In this document: positions 26,267 to 33,500 of the stretch, one piece after another
How the letters are laid out: each line of letters begins with the position of its first letter
Position numbering within the stretch: position 1 is the stretch's first letter
Assembly: GCA_017542345.1 (NCBI GenBank)
Contig: JAFXXI010000002.1
Span: 1-57,818 of the forward strand
Direction of reading: 5' to 3'
From: Bacteroidales bacterium
GTDB taxonomy: Bacteria > Bacteroidota > Bacteroidia > Bacteroidales > P3
DNA: 57,818 nucleotides
The notes under the pieces: generated by a model
What the model was told of the DNA's origin: nothing
Databases searched by the model: none
The model's input: only the letters and a program-made list of their open reading frames with translations
Program-made: the position numbers and the translations under genes

Positions 26267-26919
26267 TGAAGGACTCGGTCATCATCTATTCCGGCGGCCT
26301 CGACTCGACCACACTCCTCTATGAGGAGCGCGAGCGGGTGGCGCTGGCCGTCACCTTCGACTACGGCAGCAACCATGCTGCGCGCGAGATTGCCTGTGCG
26401 CGCCATCATTGCGCCCTCCTGGGCGTCGAGCATCTGGTGATCGATCTCACCTTCATGAAGCGCTGCTTCACCTCGTCGCTCCTCAGCGGCGCAGACGCCA
26501 TCCCCAGCGGCAGCTATGACGACGAGAACATGAAAAGCACCGTCGTGCCGTTCCGCAACGGCATCATGCTCAGTATCGCCTGCGGCCTCGCCGAAGACCG
26601 CGGCCTCAAGCGCGTGCTGATTGCCAATCACGGCGGCGACCACGCCATCTACCCCGACTGCCGTCCGCAGTTCGTCCGCGCTATGTCCAGCGCCATGCAA
26701 GCCGGCACCTACGAAGGGGTACGGCTCGACGCGCCCTATACCGACATCAGCAAGGCCGACATCGTGCGGCGCGGAGCGCAGCTGGGCATCGACTACGGCG
26801 CGACCTATTCCTGCTACCGCGGCGGCGAGCGTCACTGCGGCACCTGCGGCACCTGCACCGAACGGCGCGAGGCATTCCGCGAAGCAGGCGTGGCCGACCC
26901 TACCAACTACGAAAGATAA
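26266..26919 (+). CDS. queC: 7-cyano-7-deazaguanine synthase
   Basis: Makes preQ0 from 7-carboxy-7-deazaguanine, ammonia and ATP in queuosine tRNA-modification synthesis. The 217-residue length is typical. The PP-loop SGGLDST lies at residues 9-15, NHGGDHAIYPDCRP at about 121-134, and the zinc cysteines at Cys183, Cys191, Cys194 and Cys197. The start codon overlaps the SIMPL stop by one base. An 8-bp GC hairpin separates it from queE. No preQ1 riboswitch was seen upstream. Confidence 0.95.
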   Translation: MKDSVIIYSGGLDSTTLLYEERERVALAVTFDYGSNHAAREIACARHHCALLGVEHLVIDLTFMKRCFTSSLLSGADAIPSGSYDDENMKSTVVPFRNGIMLSIACGLAEDRGLKRVLIANHGGDHAIYPDCRPQFVRAMSSAMQAGTYEGVRLDAPYTDISKADIVRRGAQLGIDYGATYSCYRGGERHCGTCGTCTERREAFREAGVADPTNYER

Positions 26920-26929
26920 AGCGAAACCG

Positions 26930-26950
26930 GAAGGGGGCATTTCCCCCTTC
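26930..26950 (+). promoter_or_regulatory. Intercistronic hairpin between queC and queE
   Basis: GAAGGGGG (26930-26937) pairs with CCCCCTTC (26943-26950) around a 5-base loop, 15 bases before the queE start codon. There is no T-run. It could slow ribosomes or mark an RNA processing site. Confidence 0.4.
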
Positions 26951-26965
26951 AAAGAGAGACGAACG

Positions 26966-27550
26966 ATGAAGGTAAACGAGATATTCTACTCGCTGCAGGG
27001 CGAGGGCTACCACAGCGGCACACCCTCCATCTTTGTGCGCCTGAGCGGCTGCAACCTGCGCTGCCCCTTCTGCGACACACAGCATGACGAGGGTACGGAG
27101 ATGACTGACGAAGAGATCGTGCGCGAGGTGAGCCAGTATCCCGCGCGGCGGGTGGTCATCACCGGCGGCGAGCCGTCGCTGCAGCTCACGCGTCAGCTGG
27201 TCAGCGCCCTGCACGGGGCCGACAAGATAGTGTCGGTGGAGACCAATGGCACCCACTCCCTCCCCGCCAACGTCGATTGGATCACCCTCTCGCCCAAAGA
27301 CATCTGGCTTGGCAAGAAAGCGGTGCCGGTCCTCGGGGTGGTCGACGAGCTGAAGGTGGTCTTCGACGGAGAGCACGAGCCCGCCAAATACGAAGGCGTG
27401 CTGTGCACCCACGGCCGCTTCCTGCAACCCTGCGACACCGGCGACCCGCAACGCAATGCCGCCATCGTACAGAAAGCTGTGGAATACTGCAAGGCGCACC
27501 CGCAGTGGCAGCTTTCGCTTCAATTGCATAAAATATTAAACATTCGATGA
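26966..27550 (+). CDS. queE: 7-carboxy-7-deazaguanine synthase (radical SAM)
   Basis: A 194-residue radical SAM enzyme that contracts 6-carboxytetrahydropterin to 7-carboxy-7-deazaguanine. The iron-sulfur cysteines are Cys29, Cys33 and Cys36 ([14 protein letters not shown]), preceded by the family opening [20 protein letters not shown]. The SAM-binding TGGEPSLQ follows at about 56-63. The start at 26966 gives the canonical N terminus; the frame is open further upstream but overlaps queC. The stop overlaps the queF start (ATGA). The supplier of its substrate, QueD, is not in the window. Confidence 0.94.
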   Translation: MKVNEIFYSLQGEGYHSGTPSIFVRLSGCNLRCPFCDTQHDEGTEMTDEEIVREVSQYPARRVVITGGEPSLQLTRQLVSALHGADKIVSVETNGTHSLPANVDWITLSPKDIWLGKKAVPVLGVVDELKVVFDGEHEPAKYEGVLCTHGRFLQPCDTGDPQRNAAIVQKAVEYCKAHPQWQLSLQLHKILNIR

Positions 27551-28011
27551 CTATGGACCGCAAAAGAGACAACCTGCAGGCCTTGGGCAGCAAGAGCCAG
27601 ATACCCGACAACTACGCCCCCGAAGTGCTCGAAGCCTTCGAAAACCAGCATCCCGAACGCGACTACTGGGTGCAGTTCAACTGCCCCGAATTCACGGCCA
27701 TGTGTCCCATCACCGGACAGCCCGACTTCGCCGAGATCAAGATCCTCTATATCCCCGACAAGCGCATGGTGGAGAGCAAGAGCCTGAAGCTGTATCTCTT
27801 CTCGTTCCGCAACCACGGCGACTTCCACGAAGACTGTGTCAACATCATCATGGACGACCTCATCCGTCTGATGGACCCCCGTTATATCGAGGTGATAGGC
27901 ATCTTCGTCCCGCGTGGCGGCATCAGCATCCACCCCTACGCCAACTACGGCCGTCCCGGCACCCAGTACGAAGCCCTGGCCGAGCACCGCCTGCGCAACT
28001 ACAAGCTCTGA
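27547..28011 (+). CDS. queF: NADPH-dependent preQ0 reductase
   Basis: Reduces the nitrile of preQ0 to the amine preQ1 with NADPH, before insertion into tRNA. The 154-residue length fits the short, unimodular type. Catalytic Cys53 lies in [13 protein letters not shown] with Asp60, the QueF motif [11 protein letters not shown] is at about 76-86, and His94/Glu95 are in GDFHED. An alternative in-frame ATG two codons in (27553) is possible. It ends the que operon. Confidence 0.94.
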   Translation: MTMDRKRDNLQALGSKSQIPDNYAPEVLEAFENQHPERDYWVQFNCPEFTAMCPITGQPDFAEIKILYIPDKRMVESKSLKLYLFSFRNHGDFHEDCVNIIMDDLIRLMDPRYIEVIGIFVPRGGISIHPYANYGRPGTQYEALAEHRLRNYKL

Positions 28012-28128
28012 AGCATAAACCCACAGCTCCCTGTAGTTTCTTCGTGCACTGCCGAGACATTCTCGCTGCCATAGTGTTTCCCGCCGCCTCACCGCCGCAA
28101 ACGCATTCACACATTAACACAATACCTT

Positions 28129-28986
28129 ATGGACCTCAACAATCGCAGACAAAGCACCAACTATGAAGACCGTCGTGGCAAAGGCAGCGTCGGCAAGATC
28201 GCCGGCCTCGGCGGCGGCGGAGCCATCATCATAGCCCTCCTCATGCTCTTCTTGGGCAAAGACCCCAGCCAGGTCATCCAGCAGATGTCCTCCTCCCAGC
28301 TGCAAACCACCGAAGAGTATACCCCCACGGCACAGGAAGAGGAGTTCAAGGTCTTCGCCTTGCAGATCCTCGCCAGCACCGAGGATGTCTGGACCTCCGA
28401 ATTCAAGAAGCAGGGCCTCACCTACCGTGCCCCCAAGCTCATCCTCTTCCATGGTAGCGTACAGAGCGCCTGCGGCGGCGCCACCTCGTCGGCAGGTCCC
28501 TTCTACTGCTCGGCCGACGAGCAGGTATACCTCGACCTCGACTTCTTCAACGAGATGAGCCGCTCTATAGGAGCCGGCGGCGACTTCGCCTGCGCCTATG
28601 TCATCGCCCACGAGGTGGGCCATCATGTGCAACACCTCCTCGGCACCCTCGACCAAGCCCATAGCCAGATGGCCCGCCAGAACGAGAACGACAAGAACCG
28701 CACCTCCGTCCGCATCGAGCTGCAGGCCGACTACTATGCCGGCGTCTGGGGTTACCACGAGAACCGCATGTTCGGCTCGCTCGAAGACGGCGACATCGAA
28801 GAAGCCATCAACGCCGCCCAGAAGATAGGCGACGACTACCTGCAGAAGAAGGCCCGCGGCTACACCACCCCCGAGAGTTTCACCCACGGCACCTCGGCCC
28901 AGCGCATGCGCTGGCTCAAGAAAGGCCTTACCACCGGCAGCCTCCAGGGCGGCGACACCTTCTCGCCCGCCTACAGCAGCCTGTAG
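28129..28986 (+). CDS. Neutral zinc metallopeptidase, YpfJ type
   Basis: A 285-residue protein with a basic cytoplasmic N terminus (residues 1-22), one membrane anchor (about 24-43) and an outside peptidase domain. The zinc motif HEVGHH lies at 161-166 with catalytic Glu162. The conserved ADEQVYLDLDFF stretch precedes it, and ELQADYYAGVW supplies the third ligand. The family (YpfJ/KPN_02809) is widespread and its substrates are unknown. The gene stands alone after queF (117-base gap) and is followed by a 15-bp terminator hairpin. Confidence 0.88.
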   Translation: MDLNNRRQSTNYEDRRGKGSVGKIAGLGGGGAIIIALLMLFLGKDPSQVIQQMSSSQLQTTEEYTPTAQEEEFKVFALQILASTEDVWTSEFKKQGLTYRAPKLILFHGSVQSACGGATSSAGPFYCSADEQVYLDLDFFNEMSRSIGAGGDFACAYVIAHEVGHHVQHLLGTLDQAHSQMARQNENDKNRTSVRIELQADYYAGVWGYHENRMFGSLEDGDIEEAINAAQKIGDDYLQKKARGYTTPESFTHGTSAQRMRWLKKGLTTGSLQGGDTFSPAYSSL

Positions 28987-29015
28987 GGCGAACCGGCTTC
29001 CAATCATTAGTAATA

Positions 29016-29050
29016 GCAGAAAGGGCGCCCCAACCGGGCGCCCTTTCTGC
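29016..29050 (+). terminator. Very strong terminator hairpin
   Basis: A perfect 15-bp stem: GCAGAAAGGGCGCCC (29016-29030) and GGGCGCCCTTTCTGC (29036-29050) around CAACC. Its core GGGCGCCC ... GGGCGCCCTTT is repeated in the hairpin at 29339. Confidence 0.8.
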
Positions 29051-29216
29051 GTTCAATGAAGCAATCGGGAAGTGGAGGAGTGAGGGAAGTGTGGGGAGTG
29101 AGTGGGTGGGTGCTGCTGCGCCTTAGCCGATGTTGCCCGTGCCTACGAAGCTGCTGTCGGAGGGCTCGTTGGGCACCGTGTTGTTCGGCGCGCCGATGCA
29201 GAAGCCCCAGACGTGG

Positions 29217-29316
29217 GCCCGCATGCCGCGTCCAGATCAGCGCCGCCCACGAGCACGAACACCTCGACAAGTGCATCGAGGCCTTCAAGAAAGTCCGCAA
29301 AGAGATTGAGGGATAG
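29217..29316 (+). pseudogene. kbl: Remnant of kbl (2-amino-3-ketobutyrate CoA ligase), 3' end
   Basis: The last 30 codons read RVQISAAHEHEHLDKCIEAF then KKVRKEIEG and a stop. This closely fits the C terminus of Kbl/glycine C-acetyltransferase, which ends in an RVQxSAAH ... LDKxIxAFxKVGKEL pattern. Three matching codons upstream (A-R-M) are one frame off, so a one-base insertion near 29226 is likely. Nothing else of the roughly 395-residue gene is visible. A terminator hairpin follows at 29339, and the intact SDR-type threonine dehydrogenase gene, the natural partner, starts 390 bases downstream. The identification rests on one short match. Confidence 0.6.
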
Positions 29317-29338
29317 GAAGACCCTCCCGACTCATCCG

Positions 29339-29369
29339 AGGGCGCCCCAGACGGGCGCCCTTTTCTTTT
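29339..29369 (+). terminator. Rho-independent terminator behind the kbl remnant
   Basis: AGGGCGCCC (29339-29347) pairs with GGGCGCCCT (29353-29361) around CAGAC, followed by TTTTCTTTT. Its position just after the kbl stop is consistent with the original terminator of that gene. Confidence 0.8.
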
Positions 29370-29441
29370 CCATTGTGCCCCCCGCCAGCAGGTGTGCAGC
29401 GCCGCAATCCCACCCGGGACGGCGCGCGTCGCCACAGCATC

Positions 29442-29506
29442 ATCTCTACCTCATCTCTACCTTATCTCTACCTTTTCTCTACCCTTTCGCTACCCTAAAG
29501 GTAGAG
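29442..29506 (+). repeat. 11-bp pyrimidine tandem array with inverted end
   Basis: Five 11-bp units: ATCTCTACCTC, ATCTCTACCTT (twice), TTCTCTACCCT and TTCGCTACCCT (29442-29496). The next bases AAAGGTAGAG (29497-29506) are the reverse complement of the unit core, so the array can fold back. The 11-bp period equals that of the R1-R3 elements, but the unit sequence differs. Confidence 0.8.
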
Positions 29507-29594
29507 TTGAGGTGGGGAAGAGGTAAGGAAAAGCTATCGGGGCGGGAGGGCGCGTCGATGGAGGCAGGGGACAGGCGGCCGAGCCGAAATTTTT

Positions 29595-29625
29595 TTGTCC
29601 GTTCCAAATATTATTTGTACTTTTG
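29595..29625 (+). promoter_or_regulatory. Promoter of tdh
   Basis: TTG (29595-29597, within a T-run) and TACTTTTG (29618-29625) are separated by 20 bases, matching the phylum promoter. The leader to the tdh ATG is about 75 bases. Confidence 0.6.
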
Positions 29626-29706
29626 TGGGTGTCATTGCGGGGCGCTGTGCCGCGCAAAGGCGTGATACATTGCAAGATATAACGAATAAACAAACAACGG
29701 ATAACG

Positions 29707-30654
29707 ATGAAAAAGATTCTTATCGTCGGTGCCGGCGGCCAGATTGGCAGTGAGCTGACACGTAATTTGAGAGACATCTATGGCGACAACAACGTGGTGT
29801 GCAGCGACCTGCGTCCGCTGAAGGGCGACCCCTACGAGCGTGGCCCCGTGGAACGCATCGACTCGACCCAGATCATGCAGATTGCCACTGCCGTGAAGCA
29901 GTACAACATCGACACTATCTACAACCTGGCGGCTATCCTGAGCGCCACGGCCGAGCTGAACCCCATGCTGGGTTGGAACGTGGGCATCGGGAGCCTGGTG
30001 AACTGCCTCGAAGTGGCCCGCCTGTTCGGCTGCGCCGTCTTCACACCTTCGTCGATCGGCGCCTTCGGCCCCTCGACGCCGCACGTCAACACGCCGCAGG
30101 ACACCATCCAGCGCCCCAACACCATCTACGGTGTCACCAAGGTGACCGGCGAGCTGCTGAGCGACTACTACTTCACCCGCTTCGGCGTGGACACCCGCTC
30201 GGTGCGCTTCCCGGGCCTGATCAGCTACCAGACGCTGCCCGGCGGCGGCACGACCGACTACGCTGTGGAGATCTACTACGCCGCCGTGAAAGGCGAGAAG
30301 TTCGTCTGCCCGCTGAAGAAAGGCACCCTGATGGATATGATGTATATGCCCGACGCACAGAAGGCCATGATCGACATCATGGAGGCCGACCCCAGCAAGC
30401 TGGTGCACCGCAATTCGTTCAACGTGACCGCTATGAGCTTCGGTCCCGAGACCATCTACGAGGTCATCAAGAAGCGCTACCCCAACTTTGAAATGGTGTA
30501 CGAGCCGGAGCCCATCAAGCAGGCCATCGCCGACAGCTGGCCCGACAATATGGACGACAGCTGCGCCCGCAAGGAGTGGGGCTGGAACCCGCAGTACGAC
30601 CTGGAGAAGATGACGGACGACATGATCCTGAACCTGAAGAAGAAGCTGCTTTAA
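29707..30654 (+). CDS. tdh: SDR-type L-threonine 3-dehydrogenase
   Basis: A 315-residue cytoplasmic NAD-dependent short-chain dehydrogenase. The Rossmann motif GAGGQIG lies at residues 8-14, the catalytic Ser in PSSIGAFG (about 114-121), and the YxxxK pair is Tyr141/Lys145 (IYGVTKVTGE). The layout AAILSATAELNPMLGWNVG and PGLISYQTLPGGGTTDYAVE fits the epimerase-like threonine dehydrogenases found in Bacteroidota and animals, not the zinc-dependent MDR type. It oxidises threonine to 2-amino-3-ketobutyrate, which Kbl then splits to glycine and acetyl-CoA. A kbl remnant lies just upstream. The stop codon merges into the octamer repeat array. Confidence 0.82.
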   Translation: MKKILIVGAGGQIGSELTRNLRDIYGDNNVVCSDLRPLKGDPYERGPVERIDSTQIMQIATAVKQYNIDTIYNLAAILSATAELNPMLGWNVGIGSLVNCLEVARLFGCAVFTPSSIGAFGPSTPHVNTPQDTIQRPNTIYGVTKVTGELLSDYYFTRFGVDTRSVRFPGLISYQTLPGGGTTDYAVEIYYAAVKGEKFVCPLKKGTLMDMMYMPDAQKAMIDIMEADPSKLVHRNSFNVTAMSFGPETIYEVIKKRYPNFEMVYEPEPIKQAIADSWPDNMDDSCARKEWGWNPQYDLEKMTDDMILNLKKKLL

Positions 30655-30776
30655 GGAGATAAGAAGGTAAGGAGATAAGGAGTTTGCTCCACGAGGTCGC
30701 AGGCCTGCGGAGCAGGCAGAAGGAGATAAGAAGGTAAGGAGATAAGGAGTTTAAGGAGATAAGAAGATAAGGAGTC
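30653..30776 (+). repeat. 8-bp purine tandem array A, AAGGAGAT type
   Basis: Eleven octamers in three runs: a four-unit block (AAGGAGAT AAGAAGGT AAGGAGAT AAGGAGTT in that order) at 30653-30684, the same block repeated at 30720-30751, and three more units at 30753-30776. A 35-base insert (30685-30719) separates the first two blocks and holds a TGCTCC/GGAGCA stem around the palindrome GCAGGCCTGC. The array starts within the tdh stop codon. Confidence 0.9.
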
Positions 30777-30802
30777 TGGAGATAAATAATAAGTAAAACG
30801 AT

Positions 30803-32563
30803 ATGAAATTCAACCGTATTTTAGCAGCGGGCATGCTGGGCTTGGCCCTGTTTGCGGCCAGCACCGCCGACGCCTGCACCAATTTCCTGTTCACGAAGGG
30901 TGCCACCAAGGACGGCAGCACCATGATTACCTATGCCGCCGACAGCCACACGCTCTACGGCGAGCTGTACTACCGCAAGGCGGCCACCTACCCCGCCGGG
31001 ACGATGTTCCAAGTGGTCGACTGGGACAGCGGCACGCCGCTGATCATGATTCCGCAGGTGGCGCAGACCTACAGCGTGGTGGGCAACATGAACGAGTGGC
31101 AGCTGGCCATCGGCGAGACGACCTACGGCGGCCGCGAGGAATTGGCCAAAGAGATTGAGGGCGGCATCGACTACGGCTCGTATATCTACCTCACCCTGCA
31201 GCGCGCCAAGAACGCCCGCGAGGCCATCCAGGTGCTCGCCGGCTTCATGAAGGACTACCCCTACCACAGCGAGGGCGAGAGTTTCAGCATCGCCGACCCC
31301 AACGAGGTGTGGATTCTCGAGCTCATCGGCAAGCGCCAGGGTACCGTCAAGGCCGACCTCGCCAAGAAGCTGAAATACAAATACACCGACGGCGCCGTGT
31401 GGGTGGCCCGCCGCATCCCCGACGGCTATGTGTGCGGTCACGCCAACCAGGCCCGCATCACCCAGTTCCCCCAGGAGCCCAAGAAGTTCAGCAAGGCCAA
31501 AGGCAAAGGGCTGCACACTGTGATCAGCAGCAAGCACCTCGACTACCTCTTCGAGCCCGAGGTGGAGTGCGTCTACAGCGACGAGGTGATCACCTATGCC
31601 CGCGCCTGCGGCTGGTACAACGGCAAGGACGAGGACTTCTCGTTCTGCGATGTCTATGCTCCGCTGACTTTCAGCGGCATGCGCGGCTGCGACGCCCGCG
31701 TCTACGCTATGTTCAACCGCGTGGCCAGCGGCATGCAGCGCTATGAGAAATACGCCATGGGCGATGCCACCGCCGAGCGCATGCCCCTCTGGATTAAGCC
31801 CGACCACAAGATTGACGTGCTGGAGGCCATGAACCTGATGCGCGACCACTACGAGGGCACCTCGATGGATATGAGCAAAGACCTCGGCGGCGGTCCCTTC
31901 AACTGCCCCTACCGCTGGCGTCCCATGGGCTTCGAGCTCGACGGCCACAGCTATGTGCACGAGCGCGCCACCTCGACCCAGCAGACAGGCTTCTCGTTTG
32001 TGGCTCAGTGCCGCAGCTGGCTGCCCGCCAAAGTGGGCGGCATCCTGTGGTTCGGCGTCGACGACACCTACTCGACCGTCTACTGCCCGATGTACTGCGG
32101 CATCACCGAGATACCGCTCTGCTTCCGTCAGGGCAACGGCGACATGCTGACCTACAGCGAGACGTCGGCCTTCTGGCTCTTCAACCGCGTGACCAACTTC
32201 GTCTACAGCCGCTACAGCGACATGATCAAGGACGTGCAAAAAGTGCAGAGCCGTCTGGAGAAGAGCTATGTGAAGGATGTGGAGCGCTTCGACCAGCGTG
32301 CCGCCCAGAGCGAGGGCGAAGCCTTGGCCAAGCAGCTCAACGACTTCAGCGGCCGCGCCGCCGCCCGCATGATGAAAGAGTGGGACACCCTCGACAAATA
32401 CCTGCTGGTCAAATACATGGATGGCAACATCAAGAAGGAGAGGGATGGCCAGTTCGAGCGTACCGCCACCGGCAACGCCGTCTTCCCCCAGCAGCCGCAC
32501 TACCGTCAGGAGTGGCAGCGCATGATTGTCAAGGATCACGGCGACGTCATCCGCGAGAAATAA
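30803..32563 (+). CDS. C69 family dipeptidase
   Basis: A 586-residue N-terminal-nucleophile peptidase. Residues 1-24 look like a signal peptide ending TADA; cleavage exposes Cys25 (CTNFLF), the expected catalytic residue of the family. Further family features are KDGSTMITYAADSHTLYGEL, NEWQLAIGETTYGG (about 94-107), YPYHSEGESFSIADPNEVWI and PDGYVCGHANQARI. The family cleaves dipeptides; in gut Bacteroidota such enzymes are exported. The gene follows the octamer array and ends at a long-stem terminator. Confidence 0.9.
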   Translation: MKFNRILAAGMLGLALFAASTADACTNFLFTKGATKDGSTMITYAADSHTLYGELYYRKAATYPAGTMFQVVDWDSGTPLIMIPQVAQTYSVVGNMNEWQLAIGETTYGGREELAKEIEGGIDYGSYIYLTLQRAKNAREAIQVLAGFMKDYPYHSEGESFSIADPNEVWILELIGKRQGTVKADLAKKLKYKYTDGAVWVARRIPDGYVCGHANQARITQFPQEPKKFSKAKGKGLHTVISSKHLDYLFEPEVECVYSDEVITYARACGWYNGKDEDFSFCDVYAPLTFSGMRGCDARVYAMFNRVASGMQRYEKYAMGDATAERMPLWIKPDHKIDVLEAMNLMRDHYEGTSMDMSKDLGGGPFNCPYRWRPMGFELDGHSYVHERATSTQQTGFSFVAQCRSWLPAKVGGILWFGVDDTYSTVYCPMYCGITEIPLCFRQGNGDMLTYSETSAFWLFNRVTNFVYSRYSDMIKDVQKVQSRLEKSYVKDVERFDQRAAQSEGEALAKQLNDFSGRAAARMMKEWDTLDKYLLVKYMDGNIKKERDGQFERTATGNAVFPQQPHYRQEWQRMIVKDHGDVIREK

Positions 32564-32583
32564 AGCCTATAAATCAGCATCAT

Positions 32584-32637
32584 CACCGTGCCATCGCCGA
32601 CTGCGGTCGGAGGTGGCGCGGTGTTGTTTTGTAGGTG
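32584..32637 (+). terminator. Terminator after the C69 dipeptidase gene
   Basis: A long imperfect stem runs from CACCGTG (32584) to CGCGGTG around a GCCGAC-TGCG-GTCGG apex and is followed by TTGTTTTG. It lies 20 bases after the stop codon. Confidence 0.65.
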
Positions 32638-32666
32638 CGACGGGAGGGCGGTTGAGTATTTTTAAC

Positions 32667-32697
32667 ATTGATTATTATAAAAAAGTTTGTATCTTTG
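32667..32697 (+). promoter_or_regulatory. Promoter of the pth operon
   Basis: ATTG (32667-32670), a 19-base spacer and TATCTTTG (32690-32697) followed by CAG. Transcription should start near 32703, just before the alternative start codon at 32716. Confidence 0.75.
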
Positions 32698-32784
32698 CAG
32701 TTTAAAACGATACGGATGGGACTGTTCAATTGGATTGTATCGGTTTGTAAACAAAAAGATTGCAAAGACGCTGAGGTTGAGCCG

Positions 32785-33381
32785 ATGAGCAAATATCTGA
32801 TAGTGGGATTGGGCAATGTGGGTGCCGAGTATGAGGGCACACGCCACAACGCGGGCTTCATGGTGGTCGACGCTTTGGCCAAGGAGGCCGAGGCCAAATG
32901 GAGCCTGGAGCGCCACGCCTACCGCACGGAGGTGCGCCACAAAGGACGCGTGCTGGTGCTCGTCAAACCCACCACCTATATGAACCTCAGCGGCAAAGCA
33001 GTGAAATACTGGCTACAAGCCGAGAAGATCGAGCTGCAGAACCTGATGGTCGTGGTCGACGACATAGCGCTCGACCCGGGCATCATCCGCATCAAGAAGC
33101 AGGGCGGCGCCGGCGGCCACAACGGGCTGACGGATATCGAGGCCGCCTTGGGGACGGCGAACTACAACCGCATACGCATGGGGGTGGGCGACCACTTCAG
33201 CCGCGGACGCCAGGTGGATTATGTGCTCGGCCGCATGGAGGGCGAGGATCTGACGAAGATGGAGGAAGCCATCAAGACGGCGTGCGACGCCATCAAGTGT
33301 TTCGCCACGCAAGGCATCGACCGCACGATGAATATGTACAACAGCAAAGGGAATGCGAGGGAGAAGGAGATAAGGAGATAA
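32785..33381 (+). CDS. pth: Peptidyl-tRNA hydrolase
   Basis: A 198-residue cytoplasmic esterase that releases stalled peptides from tRNA. The N terminus YLIVGLGNVGAEYEGTRHNAGF contains catalytic His21. The motif KPTTYMNLSGKAV follows, then VVVDDIALDPG and the glycine-rich GGAGGHNGLTDIE. I start at 32785, which matches the family N terminus. An in-frame ATG at 32716, right after the transcription start, would add 23 residues (MGLFNWIVSVCKQKDCKDAE...). The last codons and the stop come from the beginning of the octamer array (GAGAAGGAGATAAGGAGATAA), so the repeat has reshaped the C terminus. Confidence 0.92.
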   Translation: MSKYLIVGLGNVGAEYEGTRHNAGFMVVDALAKEAEAKWSLERHAYRTEVRHKGRVLVLVKPTTYMNLSGKAVKYWLQAEKIELQNLMVVVDDIALDPGIIRIKKQGGAGGHNGLTDIEAALGTANYNRIRMGVGDHFSRGRQVDYVLGRMEGEDLTKMEEAIKTACDAIKCFATQGIDRTMNMYNSKGNAREKEIRR

Positions 33382-33499
33382 GGAGATAAGAAGGTAAGGA
33401 GATAAGGAGTTAAGGAGATAAGAAGGTAAGGAGATAAGGAGATAAGAAGGTAAGGAGTTAAGGAGATAAGAAGGTAAGGAGATAAGGAGATAAGGAGTT
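33364..33499 (+). repeat. 8-bp purine tandem array B, 17 perfect-length units
   Basis: Seventeen uninterrupted octamers: ten AAGGAGAT, four AAGAAGGT and three AAGGAGTT. They run from inside the pth 3' end to one base before the coaX ATG. The four-unit order seen in array A recurs at units 3-6. Every unit contains AAGG, and 13 contain AAGGAG, the Shine-Dalgarno core. Confidence 0.95.
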
Positions 33500-33500
33500 T

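Larger units (their letters stand above)
28987..29706. other. 720-bp intergenic region with gene remnant and repeats
   Basis: The region contains two related terminator hairpins (29016 and 29339), a decayed kbl 3' end (29217-29316), a 33-codon minus-strand frame (29123-29224) of uncertain meaning, a five-unit 11-bp pyrimidine array (29442-29496) and the tdh promoter (29595-29625). I see no intact gene. Confidence 0.7.

Noticed and set aside
26900-26965. preQ1 riboswitch near the queuosine genes
   Set aside because: The short hairpin between queC and queE lacks the A-rich pseudoknot tail, and nothing similar is seen upstream of the operon.
33364-33499. CRISPR array
   Set aside because: The units are directly adjacent octamers with no spacers, and no cas genes are present. 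The same holds for the other tandem arrays.
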